Positions 22,787-34,016 are shown, numbered from the stretch's first letter. The stretch is 64,000 bases of DNA from Gari tellinella (GCA_922989275.2 OV277864.1:7316001-7380000); one strand, 5' to 3'. The notes: generated from the sequence alone by a model not told the origin. Numbers and translations are program-made.

Positions 22787-23968
22787 TACGAGGAAACAGT
22801 AAACAGTTTTGTCCATCACACGATAAAATGTTGAAAACGAATGGAATAATCGTGCAGTTTCACTTTCCATACGGTGCAGTTCTTTATCTACACGCTGATA
22901 TAAAAATTATGTAAATGCGACAAGTACAAGCTGCATAAAATTCGGATTTAAAATTGTCATTTAAAAGTCATACATGTACATCCTAGTGATAAAAATGGTT
23001 GGGAAACGCTCGTTGAAAAGTGCAGAAATTCGGGTCTATATCAAACATTGCAATGAACTTAAAGCTAAGCCCAAAACTATTCATAATGAAATATGCCATG
23101 TTTATAGGGATAATGAAGTTTCGTATAGGCTTGTTAGAAACTGAATTGCGAAATTTAATAGTGACATAGACTCTACTAAAGATGCCTCTAGATGCGACAG
23201 GTGACGCATAGCAGTGACCCAAAAAGCATCTCAAAGGTCATTGAATTTTGCAATCAGATGCTAGATATACGTCTACCGAGATAGCTCGAAGGTTCGGCAT
23301 TTCGGAAGCATCTACTTGTACGATTCTAAGGAAGAACACTGGACTTTCATGTAATGTTGCTCAATTGATACCGCATATTCTCACAAACGTACGAAAGACA
23401 GCACGTGTGAAGATGGTAAAAAAACTATTGAAACTGTATCCTAGATTTGAGTGGAAAGTTTGCGTTAATATGGTGACTGGTGACAAAACATGGGTTCATC
23501 TTTTTGAACCACAAAGGAAAATAAATTATAATGTATGGGCCAGAAAAAAAGCTTGTAGACCAGTAATTGCGAAAAGGAAGCACGTGGTTAAGAAGGTTAT
23601 GTTTGCTGTATTTTTCGATATTAACGGTCCTATAGTTGAAATTCTGTTCCTAAGGGGTGCACAGTTACAAGACCATTGTACAAACATAAAATACTGAGAA
23701 GGTTAAATAAATACTTTGAAAAATGCCGACAAAAGACAAGACTTAGAGGAGTTCCTTTACTTCAAGACAATGCTCCAGCATAAACCTATAGTGGGTTAAA
23801 CCGAAGTACTTCAAAACGTTCATTTAGTAGACAAAGCAGAAACTCGATACTTCGAAATTTACCAGTATTTCATAATGGGTTTCGAAAAATCGATCTCCCT
23901 AAAGTTTAACATACCCTGTTTCAAAGCCACGTTTTAATTTTAAAATATAGGTATGTTCGAACTACCGC
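22787..23968 (+). mobile_element. Mariner-like element, decayed
   Basis: Left tip TACGAGGAAACAGTAAACAG after a TA matches the mariner tip at 12911 in its first bases and its CAGTTTTG block. A transposase relic follows about 200 bp later, and a possible right tip (TTCGAACTACCGCGA) lies near 23950. About 1.18 kb, a normal mariner length. Confidence 0.65.
22995..23790 (+). pseudogene. Mariner-type transposase, broken
   Basis: Reads as a mariner transposase in pieces. 22995-23140 encodes the N-terminal helix-turn-helix part (KRSLKSAEIRVYIKHC, YRLVRN) with a stop where a Trp is usual. After another stop and a frameshift, 23248-23697 encodes TEIARRFGISEAST, IPHILTN, MVTGDKTWVHLFEP (first catalytic Asp) and VMFAVFFDINGPIVE. 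Beyond the stop, 23750-23780 reads VPLLQDNAPA (second catalytic Asp) with a stop where the following His should be. The third acidic block is not found. At least three stops and one or two frameshifts: inactive. Confidence 0.88.
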
Positions 23969-24405
23969 GAGTTCAAATGAACGAGTTTTGACTGTATTAT
24001 AGACTTTATTGCGTGGAAATGTGATGTTAAATGTTTCTCTGTTTATTTTTTATCAATTAATTATTGAGCCCTGAAATTTCCAATACACTATTCCAGTATC
24101 CAATTAAGTCTACTCAGTTAATGTCATTTAAGGGTGAATTCAACAATGTATTTCAAAACTTGTTATTCGAACAACATTACTGTCTCTGATCTAAAGACTT
24201 TTGTGAGCGTTTTTTACTGATTGCAAGATTATTACAAGTGTACTCTTAACATGAACATTGTGTGTACATGTCGCATAAACCACATATACTAGGGTTCAGA
24301 GACATATCTGTACACTCACTGAATAATTAAATACTGGAAAGATTTTTTATCATCTCTTCAATTGTTCTAATGGGGTTTTATAAGTACACTGTGGTTTAGT
24401 GACTA
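23969..24405. other. No gene; family G-like words
   Basis: 24066-24150 has CCCTGAAATTTCCAATACAC and TAAGTCTACTCAGTTAATG, like the left part of family G; its palindrome is absent. Otherwise nothing. Confidence 0.4.
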
Positions 24406-24606
24406 CAGTAAAATATCTCTATAACATTTACTTAATTGTTTCAAGTATCAGGTGTTTGCGAAAGGTGACTGCTTAAAGCATGGTGACCGTAAAACAGATA
24501 GTTCATTAGGAGCTTTCTGTTTTACTGTAATCTTGCTTTAAGCTGTCAGCTGTCGTTTATGAATTAATTGGCCTTCGTTTTAGTGGTCGTAATAGAGGTT
24601 TTGCTG
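24406..24606. mobile_element. Family D MITE
   Basis: CAGTAAAATATCTCTATAAC start, GTAATAGAGGTTTTGCTG end, TA on both sides, 201 bp. Palindrome arms TTAAAGCATGGTGACCGTAA / TTTACTGTAATCTTGCTTTA. Confidence 0.8.
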
Positions 24607-24611
24607 TATGT

Positions 24612-24740
24612 ATTAAACCCATTCAATGCAGTGACGTCGTCCACTTTAAAAAGACTGTCAAGTGCTTTTACCTCAAAAATTTACACTTACGGTAAATCCG
24701 AACTGCTTGTAATTAACCATTGTACTCGTGTCAGGTTGTA
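24612..24740. mobile_element. Family F left-half relic
   Basis: TTAAACCCATTCAATGCAGTGACGTCGTCC, in two blocks, matches the F left end. The palindrome has decayed. Confidence 0.4.
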
Positions 24741-25144
24741 AATGCACTGAACACTGAACTACTTCTAAGCAATACTAACGTATTACCCTGCTTGAGATAA
24801 GATAAATTCTTTACTTAAGTCTCATTTCTATATATACATGTACATGTCAAATTATACGTTTATATATCACAAAGCAATGCATACAACCATTCTGAATATA
24901 ATTATAAGAGACTATGATACATTTTATCACAATAGGTACCACAAACTTATTGCACAAACAGTATTAATATATATACAGATAAGACTAAGTAATAGCTGCT
25001 TATCGTTGCAAATAATGCATAAAATGTATTAAAATGACCTATTAAAATTTGACAGATAATAAAAGCGCAAACACGCACGGGGAAAACAATTATGGAAACA
25101 TTTAACCTCTTTGATCTGATCAAAAAAGCATCGATTAGCAACTT

Positions 25145-25856
25145 TCACAAATCTGAATGTGAAAATAGGCTTGCAAGTTTAATACTGTCACTTAAATCAG
25201 AGAAACCATTTATAACATGTTTTGCTCTTTGAAATAAATTACAACGAATGTCATCATATAAAGGGCAATTGATCATTACATGTTCTTCTGATTCAACTTC
25301 ATTACATAAAGTACATTTCCTCTCTGATACTGGCAAATTCTCATAACGCCCTGTTTCAATTCTGATTGGTGCAACGCCACATCTGAATTTACAATATGCA
25401 GCACGGTCTTTAGTCGACATGATCATTTTGCAGTAAGGTTCAACATCAAACGTGCATTTAAACAAAGAGTAAGTTCTAAGTTTATTTCCACCTCTACCTG
25501 TTGTACCAGTTGGACTTTTTATCGCATCTTTCCATTCTAAAATAAATGTGTCCATCAAACTTGTTTCAATGTTATCACATAAATGGTGTTTTGGCACAGC
25601 AGTATTAATATCACTGTAGACATTTAAATCATTATCTGTAAGCCTTGACACAACAGAGTAATACCAATTTTTACAGTTAGAACCACGTAAAGACCACGCC
25701 CATATTGCAATGCGCTTGTTAATACGTGTGGAAATTGTATTACATGTGCGGGTCCATAGTTGAAAAACATGTTTCCACTGTCTAACAATCGATCGGTGGC
25801 TTCCATTCCATCTCTCACGTCAACGCCGCACTTGGAGTGTATTTACCTACGCCAAG
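25145..25856 (-). pseudogene. Non-LTR retrotransposon ORF2 C-terminus
   Basis: The minus-strand product is the post-RT end of a LINE polyprotein. Reading down from about 25856: FLGVGKYTPS-like start, two in-frame stops (TGA near 25812, TAG near 25776), then HVFQLWTRTCNTISTRINKR, IAIWAWSLRGSNCKNWYY and, uninterrupted for 168 codons, a domain ending in ERKCTLCNEVESEEHVMINC. The last piece is a C-x2-C-x7-H-x4-C zinc-knuckle-like motif, then PLYDDIR, known from the tail of several LINE clades. The RT core is absent. It belongs to a different lineage from the element at 21.2 kb. Confidence 0.85.
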
Positions 25857-26061
25857 AAAGAACCTTGAGCGACCGGTCATTATGACAGATGTCGAATTTT
25901 AAAATAATGAGTTTGCTTATTCCAGATAAAAAATAATAATGCGAAAAGCTGTTGACTGTTAGATTGGTTACCTATTGATATTAGCAAAATACTTGGTAAA
26001 CTCAATCATGATACACATTTTTATTAAAACACCTCTGTAAAACCGAGCTTTTCCGCATTTA

Positions 26062-26150
26062 GTTTAACCCTTGCACTCTTAAAGACGCCTTAAAGCGCGT
26101 TTGCAAACAGTTTGGGTTCTGATCAGACTCCTCGTAAAATACATATTCCA
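26062..26150. mobile_element. Family F left-half relic
   Basis: TTTAACCCTTGCACTC followed by GCAAACAGTTTGGGTTCTGA and TCAGACTCC. Ends before the second palindrome arm. Confidence 0.5.
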
Positions 26151-26207
26151 GCATCCTCGTTTTGATATATGTACATTTTGCTATATCTGCATTATTTTCG
26201 ATCTCGT

Positions 26208-26275
26208 AGCGCAGTTGGTAAAACACTCTCCCAGAAACACAGGGTCCAGGGTTCGAGTCCTAGCTTGATTTTTAT
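26208..26275 (+). mobile_element. tRNA-like SINE head
   Basis: CGTAGCGCAGTTGGTAAAAC fits an A box and CAGGGTTCGAGTCCTAG a B box, tRNA spacing. The acceptor and anticodon stems do not pair well, so a SINE head or dead tRNA is likelier than a working gene. Confidence 0.55.
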
Positions 26276-26292
26276 TTAGCAATAATTTTTAA

Positions 26293-27234
26293 GCCTTTCT
26301 AATATTTTATTTCGTCCTAGAGCTTCAGTATGGCACTAGAAAAAACAAGGCCTGGACGGTCGCTGGTAATGGTAATGCCCATAGACAGCATGTGGCCGCT
26401 GGTAATGGTAATGCCCATAGACAGCCTATGGCCGCTGGGGATGGTAATGCCCATAGACAGCCTGTGGCCGCTGGTAATGGTAATGCCCATAGACAGCCTG
26501 TGGCCGCTGGTAATGGTAATGCCCATAGACAGCCTGTGGCCGCTGGTAATTGTAATGCCCATAGACAGCTTGTGGTCGCTGGTAATGGTAATACCCATAG
26601 ACAGCCTGTGGCCGCTGGTAATGGTAATGCCCATAGACAGCCTGTGGCCGCTGGTGATGGAAATGCCCATAGATAGCCTGTGGCCGCTGGTGATGGTAAT
26701 GCCCATAGACAGCCTGTGGCCGCTGGTAATGGTAATGCCCATAGACAGCCTGTGACCGCTGGTAATGGTAATGCCCATAGACAGCCTGTGGCCGCTGGTA
26801 ATTGTCATGCCCATAGACAGCCTGTGGCCGCTGGTGATGGTAATGCCCATAGACAGCCTGTGGCCGCTGGTAATGGTAATGCCCATAGACAGCCTGTGGC
26901 CGCTGGTGATGGTAATGCCCATGGTCAGCCTGTAGCGAGGAGGTCTGCTCGGACGACTACTGAAAATGCTTATGTAGACCCCCCCCCAAAGTCCGTTGAA
27001 GCTCAGCCGGAGCCACCAATCGAGATCATAGTACCGGATGCCAGGGACGCCTTGGCTGGAACCACTGCTGACAAGCCTGCTGACGATACACTTAATCCTA
27101 TTTTTGTACTACATTTTTTATTCTTTATGTACACAAAATATTTGTACAAGAAGATACTAATAACTATTACCTTTGTAAGAATAAACCCTGAAAATAATGT
27201 TTTGTTACGATCAAAAAGCAAATTTGTGATTTGA
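26293..27234 (+). pseudogene. Open frame across 36-bp minisatellite, uncertain
   Basis: One frame stays open from 26293 except a TAG at 26674-26676 and a final stop at 27232-27234. Its product is about fifteen 12-residue units (NGNAHRQPVAAG) followed by a non-repeat tail rich in P, E, D and A (PPPKSVEAQPEPP, DARDALAGTTADKP), then a hydrophobic AT-rich stretch that is probably not coding. Just before the array, TTTCGTCCTAGAGCTTCAG could be a splice acceptor. A second plus frame and one minus frame are also open, because the unit is a multiple of three, so openness alone proves little. Unit differences are not biased to synonymous sites in this frame. No family recognised. Confidence 0.3.
26375..26940. 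repeat. 36-bp minisatellite, about 16 units
   Basis: Units begin ATGCCCATAGACAGC and recur exactly every 36 bases from 26375 to 26915 with substitutions but no indel. The first unit and the last (ATGCCCATGGTCAGC) are the most diverged. Confidence 0.95.
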
Positions 27235-27540
27235 TTGGATAGGAGTAAAATTACCACACCCACTCTTTTATAAAGGGAGATTAAGGCACAGTGAAAATTG
27301 CCGTATGAATTGTAGCAAACAAACTCCTAACTTTTACTATTTTCTATCAGTCTTGCAAACATGTCGTTTTAGTGATGGAAAATCTGATTTTAAATAACAA
27401 CAACATTTTTTTCATTTTTTCACTTTTTGGCATATTTTTATAAAAAAACAACAACTTTATTTTAGAAAAAATCATTTGATCTATTCAATTATCTATAATT
27501 CATAACACAACTATACATCTATGACAAGTTCATGATTATA

Positions 27541-27706
27541 TAGAGGATAACTGTTTTTTTCAGTGTAAGATCGAAATTTAATCCATTGAGTGAACATCAG
27601 ACGTTATATTTTCACGAGTGGCGAAGCCACGAGTGAAAATATAACAATCTGATGTTCACGAAATGGATTAAATTCGATCTTACACTGAAAAAGCACAGTT
27701 ATTCTA
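27541..27706. mobile_element. Near-perfect 166-bp palindrome (type I, copy 1)
   Basis: The whole block is self-complementary, from TAGAGGATAACTGT to ACAGTTATTCTA, with CAGTGTAAGATCGAA near each end and a centre CGAGTGGCGAAGCCACGAG. The arms differ from the copy at 51393 while tips and centre match. Confidence 0.9.
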
Positions 27707-28505
27707 TTTATTTATGCTTTTAAGCCACTTTTTTTTAACGAAATTGTTTGAAAATTGAAAGCGAAAGTAAATTATTTATCCCGTGTTGAGCCCCAAGTTT
27801 TATGTCGAACACATGTGCGTGACAGTTGGTGGTACAATGACGTCACTTATTTGTTGATTTGACGTCAACGGAATTACTTCGTTACTTCCGATCTTGTATT
27901 CGTGTTGTTCCGTTGAGTGGTTCGCGAAAAAACGGACTGCCGGAATTGAACGATAAGACACGATTGACTACGATTCTTGGGGAGCCCTACAGGGAAAACT
28001 CATAAAAGAAGCACGAGCGAGTGATACTCCACTGCTTTTTCACGGTAATCCAAAAGCATAAATAAATTCTGATAAATTGAAATAAAACCGGATGTAACAA
28101 AGTGCAACCTTCAAATGATAACGGCGAATGCTGTAAACTACGCATCGGACAAACACGTTCAAAAGTCCGGTCCGGTACGAAAACCAACTTTTGTTTTTGC
28201 GATAATAGTATTTTATGATAGAATGCGTTAACCGAAAATGAGTTTTGTTAATTATTATATTTTACGTCTTTCGGAAATTTCATCATGCGCATTAAGACAG
28301 ACCGACATCCTTAACAATGCACTATTCAATTTTCAAACATACGCTTGGAATATTGTGTTTTGTAAATTTGAAAGTTATCAGACATGAACCAAGCCTGAGG
28401 GAATTCGTTTTAGCGCTCAGTGAAACATTTCTTGTCTGCCACGTCTTTTGCCCAGCCACTTCTTGTCGCACAAGTAATTAATACGTGACATGTCAGAAAT
28501 ATATG
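27707..28505. promoter_or_regulatory. CpG-richer stretch with paired CRE-like sites
   Basis: 27780-28190 is visibly less AT-rich than its surroundings. It holds TGACGTCA at 27838-27845 and TTGACGTCAA around 27859, and CCGGTCCGGT near 28170. No initiator, exon or start codon can be tied to it. It may equally be the non-palindromic remainder of the type I element, since AGCCCCAAGTTTTA-like words also follow the 51.4 kb copy. Confidence 0.25.
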
Positions 28506-28509
28506 TGCA

Positions 28510-28690
28510 CAGTAATCGTCCTCTATGTTGAACACTAAAATATGTCAATGATTAGATGTTTACGGCAGGTGGATGCTAAAAGCAAGGAGAAATAGAAGCA
28601 GAAAGGACTTTTAAGAACTTTCCGTATTGTTTTAACTTTTTTTAAGCTGTCACTTGTCTTTTCTACTATTTATTGGCCGTCGTTTTATCG
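28510..28690. mobile_element. Family D MITE, decayed
   Basis: GTCCTCTATGTTGAACAC, GATGTTTACGGCAGGTGG, decayed hairpin (AAGCAGAAAGGACTTTTAAG), then GGCCGTCGTTTTATCGG. Ends worn. Confidence 0.55.
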
Positions 28691-28792
28691 GACGACATGA
28701 TATTGAGTCTCTACACCTCAGACAATAACATGATACGAAAGACACTTTATTGTGAATTCGCAATCACACCAGTATTTTCTGACATGTTGAAC

Positions 28793-29026
28793 CGGTTACC
28801 CTCTTCTTATCGTTTATCTGTCTGTCCTGTCACGACTTGGCTATTAAATGCTAACAGTTTGGATCCAGATTAGACGCCGCGTCAGGCGACGCCTTAACTC
28901 TATACAAACTGCTTAATACTTTTCTTTAGGCTTTTGCAAATTAAGAACGCATACATTATTTTTAGTTGCCAATCTTTACAGACGGCAAGTTTTAAAGCAG
29001 ACAATTTCACGGTAGGATAAGAGTTA
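28793..29026. mobile_element. Family F MITE, diverged
   Basis: GGTTACCCTCTTCTTATCG, AACAGTTTGGATCCAGATTA, GACGCCGCGTCAGGCGACGC, then AAAGCAGACAATTTCACGG and AGGATAAGAGTTAA. Confidence 0.6.
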
Positions 29027-29485
29027 AAGGTATATAGTATCCATGTATACGCACCCAATTCGTTTAACACTGTTATGTAATTTATACAGCAGGAGATCGA
29101 TATTACTTTTTGAAAAATAAATGCCAATTATTTATTTTACAGCTTAATTGATCTAACACATAACTAGCAATAAACCGTATTGTTGTTGTTAAGATAGGAC
29201 TTTAGTTCGGGAGTACATGTAACACAGAATCCTCTTTAAAACACGTATGTATGCTCAGATTAGATTCATTCTCCATTAAGCAGTTACGTTATTTTAGAGA
29301 ATACATTCTTAATAGTTTGTCTCTCATATCATGCAGGTTGAACTCTAAAAACATCACCGTTTAATGATCCTAAATCAAGAATTATGAAGTTTGTCACTAT
29401 TCTTGCCTAATCTTGAGAATTGGCCTAGACTACTTGTTTCATATTCGAGTGTGTGTTAAATCTAATGTGTTTTGAAATACTGATA
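29027..29485. other. No gene recognised
   Basis: AT-rich spacer. Nothing supported. Confidence 0.4.
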
Positions 29486-29699
29486 CAGTGGAGAAAACGT
29501 TATTCTTTCCCAATAAACGCGTTTACGCTTAAACTATTATTTCCATTGCAAACAGTTTGGAGCCAGATCAGACGCCGGGTTACCACTCGGTTAAAATCAA
29601 TATTCAGAATTGTCAAAAAGTTGTTATTTTCTACATTTAGTGTATTGCGTTTGCGTTTTTTTTGCGTTTAAACTGGAAAGAATAACGTTGTCTCCACTG
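29486..29699 (+). mobile_element. Family A MITE with one palindrome arm deleted
   Basis: CAGTGGAGAAAACG start and GTCTCCACTG end with TA at the left. The left H1 arm is intact through GCCGGGTTACC, but the right arm is missing, shortening the copy to 214 bp. Confidence 0.8.
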
Positions 29700-29808
29700 A
29701 ATCAACAATATTATGTCCACATCCATTTTTTATGCATTATGCTCGTAGTTTAATATTCATTTTATTGCAAGATATATATTCCGAATCTCGTGAGTTTTTA
29801 TTAAATAC

Positions 29809-30100
29809 AGTGGGAATCGACGTTATTCTTTCCAAATCCACTTGTTTCTGTAACATCGTTTATTAAACAAACCCCTGACACAGTATGTTCGAAATTAATC
29901 GAGATTTCTGCTTACTACCTAACACATATGATCATCAGAGTAACTGTTCCCAATAGACTCACTTCAGTGAAACATTGCATTACGCTTTCTGAAATATTCC
30001 CTAGGTAAATCTAATTATTTGACTCTGCATCATAAAGCCATTGTTGTTTTCTCACCTGGGCTTTTCCCCCGGAAGTCTAATATGAATTAGGCGTAAGATA
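29809..30100. repeat. A-end scrap and 220-bp segment repeated at 34.55 kb
   Basis: 29814-29850 starts like family A (CAGTGGGAATCGACGTTATT). 29880-30100 then reappears inverted at 34545-34760: AATTAATCGAGATTTCTGC here, GCAGAAATCTCGATTAATT there, and AATATGAATTAGGCGTAA against TTACGCCTAATTCATATT. Confidence 0.75.
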
Positions 30101-30421
30101 TGATGGAATTTAGAAGAACGGGTCGTCACAAGAGACACCCATCTAGACACATATGTTATATAATAATAATGATAAAATTCACTCAACAATACGCTGAAGT
30201 CAATGCACTTTACTTGATCACGTGACCTATCAAATTATAGTTATGATTACTTTTTGCAACATTTTATTTTTCGCTACAGATTGGAACGATTTTCTGTTTC
30301 AATAGTCACTTTGTTAGTAGGCATGTTTAAACATGTGCTAAATGATAGTATGTGTATGGTTTAATAGCGGAAAATATATTATTAGATGCTCAAACTATGC
30401 TCAAACGCATCGCAATTAAAG
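30101..30421. other. No gene recognised
   Basis: AT-rich spacer. Nothing supported. Confidence 0.4.
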
Positions 30422-30584
30422 GTGGGAAATGGCAGCTTTTTTAAATCAGGTGACAAACAGTTTGAAGCCTGTTCAGACGCCGCTTTACACGGCGCCTGAC
30501 CAGGCATCAAACCATTTGCATTTGACATAAATAATTTCACATAAGCGTGGTGTTTTGTGAATGAATAACGTCTTCTCCACTGTA
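30422..30584 (-). mobile_element. Family A MITE, left end lost
   Basis: H1 palindrome (GAAGCCTGTTCAGACGCCGC, GGCGCCTGACCAGGCATC), then AAGCGTGGTGTTTTGTG and AACGTCTTCTCCACTG-TA. Confidence 0.7.
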
Positions 30585-30859
30585 TGTGCGTTTATTTATG
30601 TGTGTGAAAGTGTTTTCAGAAATATTATACGATTGTGTATAATATAGACAATAAAATTGTATATTGTTTATGTTTAGCCTATGACAAGTCTTGTGGAAAC
30701 ATTTGCAAACGTTTTGTAATACGATCAACATCCCTAGAGTAATTCGAACTTTATTGTATAGTTTTTCCATAATAATTATATTCGCGGTTGTAAAATTGTT
30801 GTAAGACATGACTTTATTAACGTTGTGGTTTATCGCAGAGAATTCCGTTGGTAACAAAA

Positions 30860-30975
30860 CGGCCTTACAAACAGTGTATGAAAATAGTGCATTTGCTATA
30901 TGTAAACAGTGTAGATCCAGAATAAAGGGTCCGTACAAGAACCCTCTGAATAGTGTCTGCACTGTTTGTCATTTT
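30860..30975. mobile_element. Family G palindrome relic
   Basis: GTAAACAGTGTAGATCCAG and GTGTCTGCACTGTTTGTC pair around GGTCCGTACAAGAACC. No outer ends. Confidence 0.5.
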
Positions 30976-31083
30976 TTAGATTTACTGCAGAAGACACCGG
31001 GCCCCCTTCATATTCGTTTATGAACAAGACCTAGTTGGAAACTCCAATTATTGTCCATAAAAGATTCCAGGGACCAATGGGTA

Positions 31084-31329
31084 CAGTTGAGAATCTGTTA
31101 TTCTTTCCCGTTTAAACGCAAACGTACGCAAACGCAAAGCGCTAAAACGTAGAAAAGAACAACTTTTGGACAATTCTGATATTTCATGTTTAATTTGGTG
31201 GCAAACAGTTTGGAGCCTGATCAGACGCCGGGTAACCCGGCGTCTGATCTGGCTCCAAACTGTTTGCACTGCAAATAATAGTTTTAGCGTAAACGCGTTT
31301 ATTGGGAAAGAATAACAGATTCTCCACTG
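31084..31329 (-). mobile_element. Family A MITE, 246 bp
   Basis: CAGTTGAGAATCTG to ATTCTCCACTG, TA at both sides. The H1 palindrome is perfect at its centre (GCCGGGTAACCCGGC). Confidence 0.92.
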
Positions 31330-31376
31330 TACTACTCACTGTGGGATTTTACTAGACGTTAGATGTAGCTAGTATA

Positions 31377-31604
31377 CAGTGGAGAATATGTTATTCTTTC
31401 CCGTTTAAACGAAACAAAACGCAAACGCAAAACACTAAAACGTAGAAAGGTGCAACTTTTGGACAATTCTGATAATTCATGTTTATCTTGGTTGCATGCA
31501 CTTTGGGTTACCCGGCGTCTGATCTGGCTCCAAATTGTTTTCATTGGAAATAGTAGTTTTAGCGTAAACGTGTTTATTTTGAAAGAATAACGTTTTCTTC
31601 ACTG
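31377..31604 (-). mobile_element. Family A MITE, one palindrome arm deleted
   Basis: CAGTGGAGAATATG start, TTTCTTCACTG end, TA-flanked. The left H1 arm is replaced by GGTTGCATGCACTTTGGG, the right arm is kept. Confidence 0.8.
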
Positions 31605-31734
31605 TAACTAAGTAATAACTAAACTCTACATTAAGTTGAAAGCACTTCTTTTACGTTCCCTTTCTCTAGCGAATCGGGACTCACATGGTATTTGCAAACA
31701 ATTTGATTACGAAGGGACGCCGAGTAGCTCGGTG

Positions 31735-31984
31735 TCTAAATTGTTCTCTTACATGCACCTCTTTCAACACTAACGAACTCTTGTTGGTTTTCATATTCCC
31801 TTCTGGGTCTCTTCAGTTACCAAAACATGAATCCGTCAACTTGGAATTTTTGGTAGTTTAAGAAATAGTTAAACAGTGTAGACCCTGGTCAGATGGCTCC
31901 TACATGAGCCTTCTGGTCTAGGTCTACATTGTTAGCAAATATAATGAGTATATCTTAAACAGGCAAATGTTATTGAAAGAGTTA
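31735..31984. mobile_element. Family G-like MITE
   Basis: Same order as 19940-20207, with a complete palindrome: AACAGTGTAGACCCTGGTCA, GGCTCCTACATGAGCC, TAGGTCTACATTGTTAGC. Ends GAAAGAGTTAA. The left end is blurred with an older H1 scrap at 31690-31745. Confidence 0.65.
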
Positions 31985-32048
31985 ATTTTTACAAATAAAA
32001 GTTTGACTTTTTACGGTCGAATTTATGCATGAACTGGATCATAACTAT

Positions 32049-32299
32049 TTAACCCGTTCCCCCTTTAATACGCTATTAAACGCTTTAATTGGTTCCTCCA
32101 TTGAATAAAATAGTTCAAATTTATAAAATCATAAATATGTATAATGTGAAATATTTTCTAAGTTCTAGCGGATGATAGCTTAAAGCAGGCTGAAAGTAAA
32201 GCAGAATGTGCCTCAAGGCACATTCTGCTTTACTTTCAACCTGCTTTAAGTGGTCACCTATATTCAAAACTAGAACCAGGCTATGGGGTAATGGGTTAA
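32049..32299. mobile_element. Family C MITE
   Basis: TTAACCCGTTCCCCC to GGTAATGGGTTAA, 251 bp. The hairpin carries GTGCC on the left arm and GGCAC on the right, instead of GCGCC/GGCGC: a paired change. Confidence 0.9.
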
Positions 32300-32674
32300 T
32301 TAAAACTGTCTACCCTCAGTGCTGTATTTTAGTGCTTAAAGTGTATACATCGGTTAATCAATAACTTTGTCTTGAAAATTATATCTCGTCTTGGGATTGT
32401 GAAACTAAAAGACGAAACATACAGGGAATATATCATTTTCTTCAAGCTCATCACTGCCATGGCTTCACCTGATATAAACAGTAGTCATGTTGTTTTTAAT
32501 TGTTAAAGTTTAGAATTTAGGTTAATTGCCTTAAATAATATCGTTATGAGTGTCAAACGGTTTGGATCCTAATCAGACGATGTGTTTATTCGAACACGAA
32601 ATATTTTCAAATAGCCATTTTACGGGGCGTATATGTAAAGCTTTACCCCGGGTATAGTACAATGACTACATGCA

Positions 32675-33018
32675 CAGTGGCCCCTCTCTACGACATCCAC
32701 TGGGAGAAGGTGTGTGAGTTGTTCGGAGGGACTCGTTATAGAGAGGAGACATACGACTTGACTTACATTTGCAAACAGCTTGAATCCAGATCAGACTTCT
32801 GATCTGGATTCAAGCTGTTTGTCACTCGTAATTGTATTTGTTCTATCAAAATGTCCACGTTTACGTAGTTTTGAGAAAAAAGCAGACAACAAGTTTAAAC
32901 AGACGAAATTTCAGTAGTAAAACCGTGAGTTGTAAATGTCCTGTTAAGGTAACAGCGACAAGAGTATTTGTAAGGAGAGTGTCGTTGTTGGGAGGGCTGC
33001 TGTAGGGAGCGGGCGCTG
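32675..33018 (+). mobile_element. Family E MITE
   Basis: CAGTGGCCCCTCTCTACG start, GGGAGCGGGCGCTG end followed by TTATA. H1-type palindrome shortened to GAATCCAGATCAGACTTCTG with its complement, so its GCG centre has been deleted symmetrically. Confidence 0.8.
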
Positions 33019-33094
33019 TTATACATGTAGCACACATGTTTGCTATTCACAAACCGTGCGTCTCATCTTGTAATAACTATTAATACCCATTGAC

Positions 33095-33345
33095 GTTTTA
33101 GTCAGTCAGAAGACATTTGAAGAAATGATGTTACTTCCTTTTACCATATAAGCACAATGCTATGTTTAACCAGGTTAAAGGCTAATGGTTTCGCAGACAT
33201 AAAAAACCCTACAATTGCTGTTTTATTCCTGTGCAGATTATTACTTACCTTTGTATCGTCGAACTGGAAATCAGAGAATTTGCTATTTGAATCATATATA
33301 TTTTATACCATAAAAGCAGATAAAATGGAGATGACGTTATAATTT
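33095..33345. repeat. 250-bp duplicated segment, copy 1
   Basis: Direct repeat with 34875-35195: CAGAAGACATTTGAAGAA, then TAATGGTTTCGCAGACATAA, then ACTGGAAATCAGAGA. The reverse strand shows weak similarity to the start of intron 1 and the end of the signal-peptide exon of the 39.6-42.5 kb gene. Confidence 0.6.
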
Positions 33346-33374
33346 TTAATAAATGTGTACATGTATATGCTGAA

Positions 33375-33445
33375 CGTAAACTTATTGTCCCTTACAAGTA
33401 GTTCGGAGCCAGATGAGACGTCTGGTCGTCCGGCGTCGTACCAGA
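33375..33445. repeat. Isolated H1 hairpin
   Basis: GTTCGGAGCCAGATGAGACG pairs with CGTCGTACCAGACTCC around GGTCGTCC. No element ends visible. Confidence 0.55.
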
Positions 33446-33660
33446 CTCCAAATTATTTGCTACTCAGATATTAACAAATGGTCAACAACTTAAAACAGTC
33501 TGTAATATTCCAACTTTTATGGCATTTCGTTTGAGTTAAGTGTCGTTTAACCGTTTCTATGCCAAATTGTATTGTCTGCTTTAACCATCTCTCCTCAAAA
33601 GTATCGTCTGCATTGGTTGTGTCGTCTGCACTATTTATAGGCCAAATATAAGGTCTTTGT

Positions 33661-33768
33661 ACTGAAGAAATATCGATACGAGTGTTCAACAGTATGGATC
33701 TGGATCAGGGTCCATACGGTTTGCAAAGTCGCTTTTTGGCAGTGAAAGAGCTAAGCGGAAAAGAATAA
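33661..33768. repeat. Mosaic of F right end and A-like scrap
   Basis: Short palindrome AGTATGGATCTGGATCAGGG / CCATAC, TTTGGCAGTGAAAGAGCTAA (F right end), then GGAAAAGAATAA. The same F-then-AAAGAATAA join occurs at 34466-34500. Confidence 0.55.
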
Positions 33769-33770
33769 TA

Positions 33771-34016
33771 CAGTGGAGAATCTGTTATTCTTTCCCAATA
33801 AACGCGTTTACGCTAAAACTATTATTTGCAGTGCAAACAGTTTGGAGCCAGATCAGAGGCCGGGTAACCCGGCGTCTGATCAGGCTCCAAACTGTTTGCC
33901 AACAAGATAAACATGAACTATCAGAATTGTCCAAAAGTTGTTCTTTTCTACGTTTTAGCACTTTGCGTTTGCGTACGTTTGCGTTTAAACGGGAAAGAAT
34001 AACAGATTATCCACTG
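33771..34016 (+). mobile_element. Family A MITE, 246 bp
   Basis: CAGTGGAGAATCTG to TTATCCACTG, TA at both ends. H1 perfect except one base (CAGAGGCCGGG). Confidence 0.92.

Noticed and set aside
26330..26755. Second open frame through the 36-bp array, and the 201-codon minus frame
   Set aside because: All frames stay open because the unit is a multiple of three; neither has flanking support.
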